Assembly (NCBI GenBank): GCA_014138725.1
Contig: JACJID010000007.1
Coordinates: 248,001-312,000 of the forward strand
Length of the DNA: 64,000 bases
Direction: 5' to 3'
Origin: Kutzneria viridogrisea
Lineage (GTDB): Bacteria > Actinomycetota > Actinomycetes > Mycobacteriales > Pseudonocardiaceae
Positions 28,620 through 38,700 of the stretch are shown here, piece by piece. Position numbers and translations under genes: made by a program. Position 1 is the stretch's first letter, and each line of letters starts with the position of its first letter. The notes beneath the pieces are model-generated. The model worked only from the letters and a program-made list of their open reading frames with translations, was not told the origin of the DNA and did not search any database.

Positions 28620-30821
28620 TCAGCCCTGCAACCTGCGGCGGGCCGCGGCCTCGCCGACCGTGACGGGGTTGAGGCCGTTGTGCAGGCGCGTGGCCTGCGC
28701 CCAGAGGTCGGCGGCCTCCTCGGGTCGACCGGCAACGGCCACGAGGTTGCCCAGACCGGTCTTGGCGCGGGCAACCTCGAAGGGGCTGCGACCGCGCTCG
28801 CCGAGTTCGGCGGCTTGTTCGTAGTGCGCGGCGGCCTCCGCATGCCGGTCAGCGCGGAAATGCACCCAGGCCACGCAGTTCAGGGACATGGCCAAGTCCA
28901 GCTCGGATCCGCGGAAATCCTCGTGTGCCCGCTCGGCGTGGCGCAACGCGTCGGTGAAGGCGCCCAGTTCGACCTCGGTCAACGCGATCCCGCGCAGGGT
29001 GATGGCGGCGTTGCGCGCCGAACCGGTACGCCGGTAGGACTCCAGGGCGACCCTCATGTCCCGCAGGGCGGCCTCGTGTTCGCCGAGGTAGAGGTTGACC
29101 CAGGCGAGGTTGGACAGCGCGCTGGTGGTGCCGTTGTCGTCACCGGCCTCGCGGAACAGGGCCAGCGCCTGCTCGTAGTGGTCGCGGGCTAGGTCGAGGT
29201 CGCCGCGGTCGGCGTAGGCCATGCCGAGGTTGTTCACCGTCATCGCCACGGCGGTGGTGTCGCCGACGGCCCTGGCCGAGGCTGCGGCGTGCCGGTGGGT
29301 CTCGATCCACGGGTCCCACAGCTTGGTGCGGAAGAAGAAGTCCCGCAACAGGAAGGCCAGTCGCCAACAGCGTTCGTGCTCGCCGCGGTCGGCAGCCATC
29401 CGGCACATCGCGACCAGGTTCGGCCACTCCACGTCGAGCCAGGACAGCGCGGTGTCCCACTCGGGGAACCCCTCGTCCGCCGACAGCGGTTCCACACCGG
29501 GCACCGGCGAGGGCCGGAACCGTTGCGGGGCAAGCAGTTCGTCGCAGGCTCTCGCCCGGGACAGCGCAAGCGTGAGCAGTCTGCGCACCGCGGTGTCGCG
29601 ATCAGCGCTGGGCACCTCGCTCAGCGCGTGCTCAGTCGCGAACATCCGCACCAGATCGTGGAACTGCCAGTACCCGCCGGGCCGCGGCATGATCAGGTGC
29701 GCGTCCGCCAACTGGTCGAGCAGCCGCTCGGCCTCCCCGACGCCGACCCCGGCGAGGGCCGCGGCGCTGTGCGTGGCTATGTCGCGACCGGGGTGCAGCG
29801 CCAGCAAGCCGAACAGGCGGCGCAACTGCTCGGGCAGCCGCTGGTAGGACAGGGCGAACGCGGCGGCGACACTGCGCTCGCCGTCGTCGAGGGCGTTCAG
29901 CCGCGCGGCCTCGCCCGCGAGCCGGCTGGCGAACTCCTCGAACGTCCACGTAGGACTGGACCGGAACCGGGCGGCCGCGATCCGCACCGCCAGCGGCAGT
30001 CCACCGCAGCACGCGACGACCTCGGCCACCGGTTCGTCCTCGGTGGGCATGCGTTGCCGCTCCCCCACGACGGATCTGAACAACTCGACGGACTCCGCCG
30101 TGGAGAGTTCGGCGATCGGCACATGTGCCGCGTCGTCGAGGGCGTTCAGCCGATTCCTGCTCGTGATGATCACTCGGCACCTCGGTTCAGCGGGTAGCAG
30201 TGGTGCGACCTGCTCGGTGCTGCGGACGTTGTCGAACACGAGCAGCATCCGCTTGCCCCGCAGTCGATCGCGATACAGGTTGGCTCGACCGTCCTGGTCG
30301 GGCGGGATGTCGGCACCGGAGACCCCCAGGGTGCGCAGGACCCGGTCCAGCGCCTCAGCACTGGACACCTCGGCGCCGTGCAGGTCGAAGAACAGGCAAC
30401 CGTCGGGAAAGTCCTGTTCGGCGTTCCAGGCGGCGCGCACGGCCAGCGCGGTCTTGCCCACGCCGGCCATGCCGGTCAGCACGCTGCACCCCGTCGCGGT
30501 CGCCTGGGCCAGCGCCGTGCCGATCAGGACCAGTTCCCCGTGCCTGCCGGTGAAGTGCGGTGTCGCCATGGGCAAACCGGAAATGCCGCCGCCCGGACTC
30601 GGCGCCGCGACGCGCGCCAGCTCCGAGAGCGCCCCCGCCGCACCGAGCACGGCATCACAGGCTTCCGCGAAGTCCCGGCTGGGCCGCGCGAGCCCGTTCT
30701 CGACCTTGCTCACGTGGCCCTTGCTGAAGTGGATTCGCTTGGCCAGGTCTGCCAGCGAGTACCCGGCGGTCTCGCGCCCCCGCCGGAGTCGTCTGCCGAA
30801 CTCGCCCGCCCCCTCGCTCAT
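28620..30821 (-). CDS. HTH-STAND (NB-ARC) ATPase-TPR regulator
   Basis: A 733-residue multidomain protein. Residues about 8-65 form a Xre-type helix-turn-helix (SLADLAKRIHFSKGHVSKVENG). An NB-ARC/STAND NTPase follows with Walker A GMAGVGKT at 117-124, Walker B LLVFDN and sensor IITSRN, then a winged-helix segment. From about 510 to 720 there are TPR repeats (for example LGMAYADRGDLDLARDHYEQAL). Such proteins are signal-dependent switches, used as antibiotic-cluster regulators or as sensors in conflict systems. It borders the TIR/CHAT island. The ATG at 30821 has no ribosome-binding site, but CATAAT lies about 7 bases upstream, so the message may be leaderless. Confidence 0.9.
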   Translation of the reverse strand: MSEGAGEFGRRLRRGRETAGYSLADLAKRIHFSKGHVSKVENGLARPSRDFAEACDAVLGAAGALSELARVAAPSPGGGISGLPMATPHFTGRHGELVLIGTALAQATATGCSVLTGMAGVGKTALAVRAAWNAEQDFPDGCLFFDLHGAEVSSAEALDRVLRTLGVSGADIPPDQDGRANLYRDRLRGKRMLLVFDNVRSTEQVAPLLPAEPRCRVIITSRNRLNALDDAAHVPIAELSTAESVELFRSVVGERQRMPTEDEPVAEVVACCGGLPLAVRIAAARFRSSPTWTFEEFASRLAGEAARLNALDDGERSVAAAFALSYQRLPEQLRRLFGLLALHPGRDIATHSAAALAGVGVGEAERLLDQLADAHLIMPRPGGYWQFHDLVRMFATEHALSEVPSADRDTAVRRLLTLALSRARACDELLAPQRFRPSPVPGVEPLSADEGFPEWDTALSWLDVEWPNLVAMCRMAADRGEHERCWRLAFLLRDFFFRTKLWDPWIETHRHAAASARAVGDTTAVAMTVNNLGMAYADRGDLDLARDHYEQALALFREAGDDNGTTSALSNLAWVNLYLGEHEAALRDMRVALESYRRTGSARNAAITLRGIALTEVELGAFTDALRHAERAHEDFRGSELDLAMSLNCVAWVHFRADRHAEAAAHYEQAAELGERGRSPFEVARAKTGLGNLVAVAGRPEEAADLWAQATRLHNGLNPVTVGEAAARRRLQG

Positions 30822-31061
30822 GGCAGCATTATGCCCGTTCAGCCACGTGGAGAACTCAACTCAGAACAGCAGGAAAAAATGCGTGTGCACGGTCAGTTCA
30901 CCTCCCCCGAGGGGCCTTTCGGCACCACCTGAAATCGAGGGAAACCCTCGGCGGTGACGATCCTGGGCCCGAAGACCTCGTAGCTATTGTTCCCGAACCC
31001 CGCGGGACCAGTCCCGATGGCTCAAGTGTGCACGCCAGGTACCCGCCAGCACAGGGCGCGG

Positions 31062-31086
31062 GGGTTTCCAGAACGAGTGGAAACCC
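31062..31086. promoter_or_regulatory. 9-bp inverted repeat GGGTTTCCA/TGGAAACCC
   Basis: Perfect 9-bp arms are separated by 7 bases. The centre-to-centre spacing suits a dimeric DNA-binding protein, and the Xre-domain STAND regulator encoded next door is an obvious but untested candidate. Confidence 0.4.
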
Positions 31087-31163
31087 AGGAAACCGCCATG
31101 AACAGCGGCGATGCGATTCGACTCGCGGCAGGTCACCCGGTACCGCTGCACACACGCACCCCC

Positions 31164-31169
31164 TAGAAT
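31164..31169 (+). promoter_or_regulatory. Candidate -10 element TAGAAT
   Basis: Matches the actinobacterial housekeeping -10 consensus and lies 30 bases before the ATG at 31199, leaving room for the GGAGG ribosome-binding site. No good -35 is seen. Confidence 0.35.
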
Positions 31170-31198
31170 CCTTCCCAATTCCGATTCGGAGGAAGCCG

Positions 31199-32206
31199 AT
31201 GGACCCGACAATCATCGAACTCAAGGCCGAACTGCGGGGTTTGTGCAGGGGAAGGGGGGTGCAGGACGCGGATATCGGCGAACGGGTCGGCCCGCACCTG
31301 GCACAGCTCTGCGGCATCGGGCCCGGTGACCGAACAGTGCGGGTACGCGGCCTGCTCGTCGACTACCTGCGGAATTTGATCAAGGACCTGCCCGACGAGT
31401 TCCTGCTGGTCACCGTCGCGGCCTTCGGGCTCAACGACACCCTGCGCGGACCGTACCTGGACGCGCGGCTCGCGAAGGTCAAGGACCAGATCGACCGGGA
31501 GAAGCGCACAGTTCTGCGCTGGCTGGACAAGGCATGCCTGCTGCTCGCGCAGGGTGCGGTCGAGCGGGCGGAACCGGAGCGGACAGCGCCTGGTGCCACC
31601 GGTCCCTGGCACACGGCCGAGCTCCAGGCCTCGGTGGTGCTGGACCTGCCGGTGCCCGAGGTGATCGAAACGCGCAGGATCGTCGCTGATCAGGACGATC
31701 TGGAGGCGGTCGAACTCTCCATGACCCTGGAACCCCCGCCGGGGTGGACCGGGGAGGGATCGCCGCGGGAACTCGGGCTGGACGTGCTGTACGGCGGCTT
31801 GCTCGCGAAACGGGTCATGAAGTCGACCAGGCGGGTGGGGTTCGTGCTCCGACTGCCCCACCCGCTCGGCCGGAACAAGGAGCACGAGTACGCGGTGCGC
31901 GTGCGGTTCTCCCCGAACCAGCCGATCGCGCCGTACTACGTGTGCACCCCGAGCTACCCCTGCCGCCTGTTCCGGCTGCGCGTCCGGTTCGGCCCCGAGC
32001 GCGTCCCGGGATCGATATGGCGGCTCCACGAGGCCTTGGCGACCGAGGTCGGCGACTCGCCGGAGAACCGGAAACAGGTCTTCGCGGATCCGTGCGGGGA
32101 GGTGTACTCGGAGTTCTCCGACCTGGTGCCGCGCTCCTCGTACGGGATCGCCTGGAGCCAGGACCTCAGCCCCGTCGGGGGCGCAGGTGGCCGATCCCCG
32201 AGTTGA
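31199..32206 (+). CDS. Conserved actinobacterial protein of unknown function
   Basis: A 335-residue protein. The first 115 residues are helical (LKAELRGLCRGRG..., then LARVKDQIDREKRTVLRWLDKA-like text) and resemble an N-terminal domain I have seen in many streptomycete proteins of unknown function. The C-terminal part is beta-rich with PSYPCRLFRLRVRF and ends in SSYGIAWSQ, also a recurrent pattern in that group. The ATG at 31199 follows GGAGGAAG. Its 3' end overlaps the 3' end of the converging TIR gene by 41 bases, so the two share antisense sequence. It could sense or regulate the conflict island, but no function is known to me. Confidence 0.7.
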   Translation: MDPTIIELKAELRGLCRGRGVQDADIGERVGPHLAQLCGIGPGDRTVRVRGLLVDYLRNLIKDLPDEFLLVTVAAFGLNDTLRGPYLDARLAKVKDQIDREKRTVLRWLDKACLLLAQGAVERAEPERTAPGATGPWHTAELQASVVLDLPVPEVIETRRIVADQDDLEAVELSMTLEPPPGWTGEGSPRELGLDVLYGGLLAKRVMKSTRRVGFVLRLPHPLGRNKEHEYAVRVRFSPNQPIAPYYVCTPSYPCRLFRLRVRFGPERVPGSIWRLHEALATEVGDSPENRKQVFADPCGEVYSEFSDLVPRSSYGIAWSQDLSPVGGAGGRSPS

Positions 32207-33029
32207 CCAGCTTGTGGATCATCTCCGGGGGCAGTCCGGAGTACCCGTTCGTGCGGTAGGTGGTCCGGCAGACCGTTCCGTCGCTGTCCCAGGTCTCCAG
32301 TTCGACCTCGAGATCGATCATGCTGCCCTCGGTGATGTGCAAGGCCGGAAGCGGCTGGTCGGCGATCTCCTGCCCGCGATGGCGCAACTGGTAGTGGAAG
32401 GTCAGGCCCACCTTGCCGCCCAGTTCGGTCACCTGGTCCGGAAGCGCGAGCGACGTGCGCACGGCTTTCTCCAGTTCTCGGCCGGTGGCCGAGGAGGGCA
32501 CCGCGACCGTGTGCGCCACGGACAGGGCCCGGTTGCGCACGTAGAGCACGCTCGTCGGGCCCTCGCCCAGGTCCACGCCCACGGGTGCGGGCAGCACCGG
32601 CAGCCCGACAGCCTGGTCCCGGCGCCAGGCCGCCGCGAGTTCGTCCGCGACCGTCTCCCAGCTGCCGAAGGCGTCCAGGTACCGGCGCATCGTCAGGATC
32701 AGCGGCAGCGGGGTGTCGTCGAGCCGCACCACGAACAGGAAGCAGCGCCGGTCCTCCAGGTCGCGCGCGAGCGCCGTGGTCCACTCCAGGTCCACCCAGC
32801 GGCGGCCCACCGTGTTCCGCGACCACAGCAACACGAAGTAGTCGGACTGGGTGAGGGCGTCGTTGATGGTCAGCACGAGGTCCTGGCCCGGCAGGATGTC
32901 CCGCGCGTCCACGAATGGGGTGACACCGCGTTCCCCGAGTTCCCTGCCGAGCCGCTCAGCCATCGGCCGATCGTTGCCCGCGAAGGAGATGAAGACCTTG
33001 GGTCGGCCGGACCTTGCGGTGAAAGGCAA
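32166..33029 (-). CDS. TIR domain protein with ubiquitin-like C-terminal domain
   Basis: A 287-residue protein. Residues 11-135 are a TIR domain: KVFISFAGND (first strand and loop), ILPGQDLVLTINDALTQSD, and WVDLE at 78-82, fitting the WxxxE helix whose Glu is catalytic in NAD+-cleaving TIRs. Residues about 155-245 read like a beta-grasp/ubiquitin-like fold: VAHTVAVPSSATGRELEKAV, then QLRHRGQEI, then HITEGSMIDLEVEL. The TIR call is firm; the ubiquitin-like call is pattern-based. The start is TTG 33029 with GGAGG four bases upstream, inside the 3' end of the CHAT gene (74-base overlap). It is the last gene of the minus-strand run and may be the NAD+-depleting effector. Confidence 0.85.
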   Translation of the reverse strand: MPFTARSGRPKVFISFAGNDRPMAERLGRELGERGVTPFVDARDILPGQDLVLTINDALTQSDYFVLLWSRNTVGRRWVDLEWTTALARDLEDRRCFLFVVRLDDTPLPLILTMRRYLDAFGSWETVADELAAAWRRDQAVGLPVLPAPVGVDLGEGPTSVLYVRNRALSVAHTVAVPSSATGRELEKAVRTSLALPDQVTELGGKVGLTFHYQLRHRGQEIADQPLPALHITEGSMIDLEVELETWDSDGTVCRTTYRTNGYSGLPPEMIHKLVNSGIGHLRPRRG

Positions 33030-35748
33030 AGCTCCTCCACTTGTCGAGTTCCCGCCGCAGGCGCAGGCGGGTCGGGCCCACCCCGGTCTGCGGGCCGGTG
33101 TCGCCGTGCAGCGTCCAGCAGGCCCACCAGGCAGGGTGGTCGTGAACGGTCAGGTCCGTCCGGGTGCGCAGGGCGCCCGCCTGGACGTCGAGCAGGGCGC
33201 GCTGGAGCGCCACGTCACGCGGCAGGTGGCGGATGTACCGCCCGAACCTGTCGAGCACGAAGGCCGCCACCCGGTCCTCGGCGACCCACCTGGACGCCAG
33301 CACCGAGGCGGCACCCGCGACCACCGCGGCACGCACCAAACCAGTGCGTTCCTCCCGGCCGCGGCGCTTGGCCATGCCGGACTCGCAGGCGCCGAACACC
33401 ACGGTTCCGCAGTGGCTCAGGTCCATCCCCTGCAGGGATTCGGGCCTCAGGTGCCCCTGCGGGCCTTCCGGAGCGAGCTCCAGGTACGACTGCGCTGGGT
33501 CCTCGTGCGCGTGCTTGCCGTGGCTGTCGATGCGCACCCAGTGGTGGCGGTGGGCTCGCAGGCGCTCCCGCAGCTCACCCGGCGTGGCCTTCTCGCCCTT
33601 CAGCACGTTCCACCACTTCCAGGTGAAGTACCGGCTGGCCTTGGTCAGATCGGAGGCGGGCGGCCGCACCAGCAGCGGGCGGTCACCGCGTTGCCGCTGG
33701 GCGCGCCGCCGGAGCGGGCCCAGCGCGGAAAGGCAGGGCAGGTCGGACAGCGCGTACCGCAGACCGAGGCGCTCACCGGTGCCCGGTACCGGCAAGCCCG
33801 CGAACGGGACGTCGGACAGCGCGCCACCCGCCACGATCGCGATCCGGCTGACCCCCGGCGGGATCACCCGCCCGACCACCTCGGCGACGCCGATCCTCTC
33901 GGCGAGCACGGCGAGGGAGCGTTCGAAGCTGCCATCGCTGATGGCGTGGTCCAGGGTTTCCTCGCCCCAGAAGGCCTTGTGGCTGTCAACCGCTCCTTCG
34001 AGGTCTTTCCGTTCCACCGCAACGCTGACGTAGTCGACCCGGTCGCGGCTGACAATCGCGTGGTGGACCTGGCGCCGGGTCACGTGCATCATCCAGACGG
34101 CCTGGGATTCGGGCAGCTCACGGGTTGTCCCGCACAGCCACCGCCACGAGCCCACGGGGTCGTTGGGCCGGGGCAGGCCCCGGGTGAGCGCTGTCGCGTC
34201 GGGGTCGATGGCGCTGAGGATCGTCGCGCCCCGCGCCGCTTCCATGGCCACGACGACACCGGCCGCGGCTTCGGCCCTCGCTCGGTTGCGGCTCGCTTCC
34301 CCGCCAGGGGGCGAGGTTCCGGCGTGGCTCCGGTACGCCGCGGCGGCGGCGATGACCTTCTCGTCCTGTTCGGTACGGGCGGCCTGGAGCATCTCGACCC
34401 GCACCTCACTGCGCTGCCGGGCGGCCACGTCCTCCTCGATGCGGTGCGCCTCGTCCCAGCACTGTGCGGCGCGATCATCGCCTCCCTCGTCCCCGGCCAG
34501 CCGGAAGTACGCGTGGCCGAGCAGGCGCAGTGCGAATGCCCTGACCTCCGCCAGCGGGGTACCCTCGGCCCGGTCCATGACCGTGACGAGGTGCTTGACG
34601 GCTTCGACGAGGTGGACGCGTTCGCCGGTGAAGTTGTACCCGGCCAGTTCGAGTTCGCCCGTGACGAGGTGCCAACTGGTGACAGCCCGGTCACCGCACG
34701 CCCAATCGCGGACCCGTAGCAGTGTGCTTTCAGCCTCGTCCAGCCGCGAGGCACGGTCCTCGTCGCCGAGGTGGCGATCGTGTTCGAGGTCGTTGAGCCG
34801 GGTCTCGGCGATCAAGCGGTGGGCATGCCAGAGGCCGCTGTGGAAGTGCGGTGTGGCAGGCAGGACCGTGCTGTTCACCCTGGCCAGCATCTCCTCCGCC
34901 GCCGCGCGGTCGGGTGCCTGCGCGGCGGCCTCCGCCAGCCGTGCGTACAGCTGTTCGGCCGCCGCGTACTGGCGGATCATCCGGAGCAGCACGATGAGTT
35001 CGCATACCACCGGCAAGCGCTGGGCTCGATCGACACCCGCATCGTCCACGCCGCGCCGAAGTACGTCAGCGGCTTCCTCGAAGCGCAACTCGCGCTTGAA
35101 CGCGAGAGCGAGTCGCAGGTAGTCGGCGGCGGTTCGCGGCGGCGTGTCCCGGAGTTCCTCGGGCGATGCCGTTGTCTCGCCCTGGTGCAGTCCGATCAGG
35201 ACCCGGTCGTGGTCGATCCGCGCGACCCCGGTCTGGTTGCCCGCCGAACCAAAGGCGTTCTCCGCTTCATCCAGCCGTTGCCTGGCCAGGTCGAGGTCCC
35301 CGCGGTCGGCTGCGGCCAGACCCTCGACCCTGAGCAGTCGAGCGTGGTTGTCGGCGCTCAGCAGCCAGGTCTGGTCGCCGAGCGCGGCGCGAACCGACCG
35401 GGTGTCGGCCGTGGCGGCGGCGTGGCTGCCCAGCTTGCTGCGGATCTCAGCTCGCACCAACAGGATCACGGGATGCTCCCGGTCGGAGCGGCCGAGGTGC
35501 TCCTCACAGCGGCGCAGGGCAAGCGTGGTGTCCCCGAGCGCGAGCAGTTGCGCGAGGTGTTCGATGACCAGCGCGGTCCACAGCTCCTTGTCGGCGGCCA
35601 AGGAGCAGGCCCGGCGGTAGGCGTCGTCCGCACCGCGCAGGTCCTTGCGCTCGCACGCCAGCTTGGCCGCGGTGACCGCCCGCGCCAGCGGACTGCCCTC
35701 CACGATGGGGATCGGCCCTCCGTTGCGCGGAGTCCTCGGTGCCGTCAC
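32956..35748 (-). CDS. TPR-CHAT caspase-like protease
   Basis: A 930-residue protein. The first ~530 residues are tetratricopeptide-type helical repeats (for example ADRGDLDLARQRLDEAENAF). The C-terminal 330 residues are a CHAT domain, a caspase/separase-clan cysteine protease, with the catalytic pair apparent as His743 (IDSHGKH) and Cys788 (FGACESG). CHAT proteases act in programmed-death and conflict systems, for example gasdermin or Csx29-like contexts; the target here is unknown. GTG 35748 overlaps the lipoprotein stop as GTGA. The gene continues 74 bases past the TIR start, so the two are tightly coupled. Confidence 0.88.
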   Translation of the reverse strand: MTAPRTPRNGGPIPIVEGSPLARAVTAAKLACERKDLRGADDAYRRACSLAADKELWTALVIEHLAQLLALGDTTLALRRCEEHLGRSDREHPVILLVRAEIRSKLGSHAAATADTRSVRAALGDQTWLLSADNHARLLRVEGLAAADRGDLDLARQRLDEAENAFGSAGNQTGVARIDHDRVLIGLHQGETTASPEELRDTPPRTAADYLRLALAFKRELRFEEAADVLRRGVDDAGVDRAQRLPVVCELIVLLRMIRQYAAAEQLYARLAEAAAQAPDRAAAEEMLARVNSTVLPATPHFHSGLWHAHRLIAETRLNDLEHDRHLGDEDRASRLDEAESTLLRVRDWACGDRAVTSWHLVTGELELAGYNFTGERVHLVEAVKHLVTVMDRAEGTPLAEVRAFALRLLGHAYFRLAGDEGGDDRAAQCWDEAHRIEEDVAARQRSEVRVEMLQAARTEQDEKVIAAAAAYRSHAGTSPPGGEASRNRARAEAAAGVVVAMEAARGATILSAIDPDATALTRGLPRPNDPVGSWRWLCGTTRELPESQAVWMMHVTRRQVHHAIVSRDRVDYVSVAVERKDLEGAVDSHKAFWGEETLDHAISDGSFERSLAVLAERIGVAEVVGRVIPPGVSRIAIVAGGALSDVPFAGLPVPGTGERLGLRYALSDLPCLSALGPLRRRAQRQRGDRPLLVRPPASDLTKASRYFTWKWWNVLKGEKATPGELRERLRAHRHHWVRIDSHGKHAHEDPAQSYLELAPEGPQGHLRPESLQGMDLSHCGTVVFGACESGMAKRRGREERTGLVRAAVVAGAASVLASRWVAEDRVAAFVLDRFGRYIRHLPRDVALQRALLDVQAGALRTRTDLTVHDHPAWWACWTLHGDTGPQTGVGPTRLRLRRELDKWRSFAFHRKVRPTQGLHLLRGQRSADG

Positions 35749-38700
35749 TGCTTGCACTCCGGCACATCCGGGGTGTTCTCCGGGCAGACGAGCAGGATCG
35801 GCACGACACCGGTCGTCTGCCCCGAGGCGGCGGGAGTTGTGGGGCTCGGGCTCGTGGTCTGCACCGTGCTGGTGGAGACCCTGCCCACGGTGCCCGTGGT
35901 GCCGCGCAGTGGCGGACCAGAACCGCCGGAACCGCCGGCGCGGACGAGCTGCCACCGCTTGCCCGCGTACTCGCGGAGGTCGGGGTGCAGGTCCACGGCC
36001 TTGGCGGTCTGCTCGGCCACAGCCGGAACGACGACCACCTGCGCGTCGCGGGACACCTCATCGGCCATGATCGAGCCTTCCCGCAGGCTGTAGGCCACAC
36101 GGGCGCTCTCCAGCAGGTACACGTCCCTGTCCTGCCCCAGCGCTTCGCCGAGCTTCTCGTGTTTGACCTGTCCACCGGGTTCGGTGCTGACCTTCGTCTG
36201 GCCGACGTGCAGGATGCTCTTGCCCTGGATCTGGAACAGCGGTGCCGCTTCACCGGGGACGATCGCGTGGAGCGCGATGGGTGCCCAAGGCTCGAAGTTC
36301 GAGACGAGGACCACCCGGTCCGCACCGACGAGGGCCACTCCGTTGCCATCCAGCGCGAGTGCGCGGTAGTAGCCGTCCTTGGCCTTCGCCGCCTGCTGCA
36401 TCGCCGCGTCGATGACCTCGAACTTCGCGAGCGCGGCCGCGTTCTCCGGCTTGCCCGCCAGGTCCTTGCGCTGCACTGCCCAATGATCGTCCTCCCGGTA
36501 CACGGTGAAGCCGTGGCCGTCCGGGGTGGTCACCGAGATCTGCCTGGCGTTCTTGTCGGGTGCACCGGCAGGCGAGATCCTCGCGGGTTGGTCCTTGGTC
36601 GCCAGGCTGACCCGCAACCACTGGTCGGGCCCACCGAGATCGGGCGGCCCGCGCAGGGTTGCCTGGCTGAACTCGGCCGTACCGCCCTGCTGGCGCGGGG
36701 CACCGAGGCGGAAGGTCAGTTCGCTGCCCGGCGGCTTCGCCCCCGGGGTGGTCTCCAGCCAGGGGCCGTCGATCCCACCCAGCTGATACTGGACCTGCCC
36801 GGACGGGTCCTGGTGGCTGAGCACGGCACCGGAGCCCGGTTCCACCCCCGGCCGGCTCTGTTCCGCGTTGAGCAGCCGCAGTGCGTTGTCCACGACGCTG
36901 GACTGCCACGCGAGGGTGACCGAGTCGTGGTCCTTGCGCACGTCGAGCGCGCCCAGTTCCTTGCCCTGGACCTCGACCCGCTGCGTGATGTGCCCACGGT
37001 CGGCGGACGTGTCGTTGCGGACCTGCCGAGGAGTGCCCGCGTCGAGGTTGACCTTCACACCGCCGAGCGAGCCCACCTTGCGGCCGCTGGCCGTGGTCTC
37101 CACGGCCACACTGCCCTGGGCAGGTGCCGAGAACGTGTACTGGCGGTAGCTTTCAGCCTTGCCCGCGTCGTCCAGCGACACCTGCTTGAGGTGACCGGTG
37201 CCGGTCGCGGGGTCGTAGGCGGAGCCCTGGTCGTACACCCCGGCCCGCCCCACCGACGAGGGCAGGTCCGGGTGGTGGTCCCGCTTGCCCTGCCGAGTGA
37301 GCAGGTTGCCGAGCGAGACGCCGCCGTTGATCGCCGTGAACCCGCACTCCTCAAAGGTCTTCGAGGGCTTCGACAGGACCGCTTCCGTGTCGCCGGCCGA
37401 AGGGGGCGACACGAAGTCGATCGCGGACCGTTCCCGAAGTTCGGTATGCTTGGCGTACCACTCGGCAAACTTGATCTTGGGGTCCGCCGTGCCGCCCGTG
37501 TCCGGAAGTCGCTTGCCCGCCTTGGTGACCAGCCACTCCAGCGCGCCGCTCCAGCGCATGATCTGGTCGAGCCGTGCAAACTGGACTTCGTAACTAGCGA
37601 CGGCATCATAGTTCTGGTCCCACCACGCGAGGCCGCGGCCGAACGCGTAGCTGGGTTCCACCTCGCCCGCGTCGCCGTTGGACTTGGCGAACAGCCGCGT
37701 CGCCTGGGCTCCGATGGTGACGCGGTTGGCGGTGTAGGCGAACCCGGATTCGTTCTGGCCGAACCACAGCCTTCCCGACTCGCTGATGGGTTCGCTGCTC
37801 TCGGGGCAGTGTCCCCAGGGGATCTTCGCGTCCGGGTCGGCGACGAATCCGGGGACGGCCTTGTCGGGCACGCCGCCACCCACGCCGGTGGACCACTGCT
37901 TGGCGATGTAGTCACCGTAGTAGAGCGTCATCCCGACTTCGGTGCCCGCGAGCGGTCCGTCGTACCGCGCCTGGGAATAGCCCGACTGCCCCTCGAGTAA
38001 CTGCTTGAGCGCCCACAGCCGGGTGCGGTCCGCGGGCAGCCCCGCAGGCGGCGGTGTACCGCCGAAGAGCGCGTCGACGACCTCCTGCCGGAGCTGGTGC
38101 ACCTCGGGGCTGTCGCTCTTGGCAGCCACCGCCTCCGCCACGCTCAGGCTCAGCCCGGGAACAACCGCCAGCACGTCGGCCGCGGTCTTCACCGGACCGG
38201 GATCCAGGGAGAAACCGGGTGACGGGCCGGAGGTCGCGGTGTAGCCGCGCTGGATGACGGCGACGTCCTCGGCGCTCAGCGGTGCGGCCGGTACATCCGG
38301 CCAGTTCCAGCCCTCAGCCCAGACCTCGTTGCCCCGCAAGGACAACCCGGTGAGATGGCGGGTCTTGGCCAGGAAGCCGATCAGCCCGCCCGCCTCGTCC
38401 ACGCGCTGGGTGACGTACCCGTTGGCCGCCCGGACCTCCGGCGTCGCGACGGCCTTGCCGAGTGACACCGAGATGGCCCGTTGACCGGTGAGTAGCTCGT
38501 AGTCGTGCACCTGGACCTGCGGCGGATCCTCGCCCGCATCGGCGCGGTACTGGTCCACCAGCAAGCCGATGGTCCGGGCCCGATGCTGGTCACCACGTGG
38601 CACCAGCAGGTGCAGCACGCCCTTGCCGTCGTAGAGGGCACGTCCCGGCCCCGTGGGCTGCCGGGACAGGTCGCTCAGACCTGGGTCGCGCACCGGCAGT

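Larger units (their letters stand above)
30822..31198. other. 377-base divergent intergenic region with hairpins
   Basis: Lies between the STAND gene (minus) and the plus-strand gene at 31199. It holds a 6-bp hairpin (30936-30950, CGAGGG/CCCTCG around AAA), a 9-bp inverted repeat (31062-31086), and a TAGAAT -10-like element at 31164-31169. No gene is seen. Confidence 0.5.
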
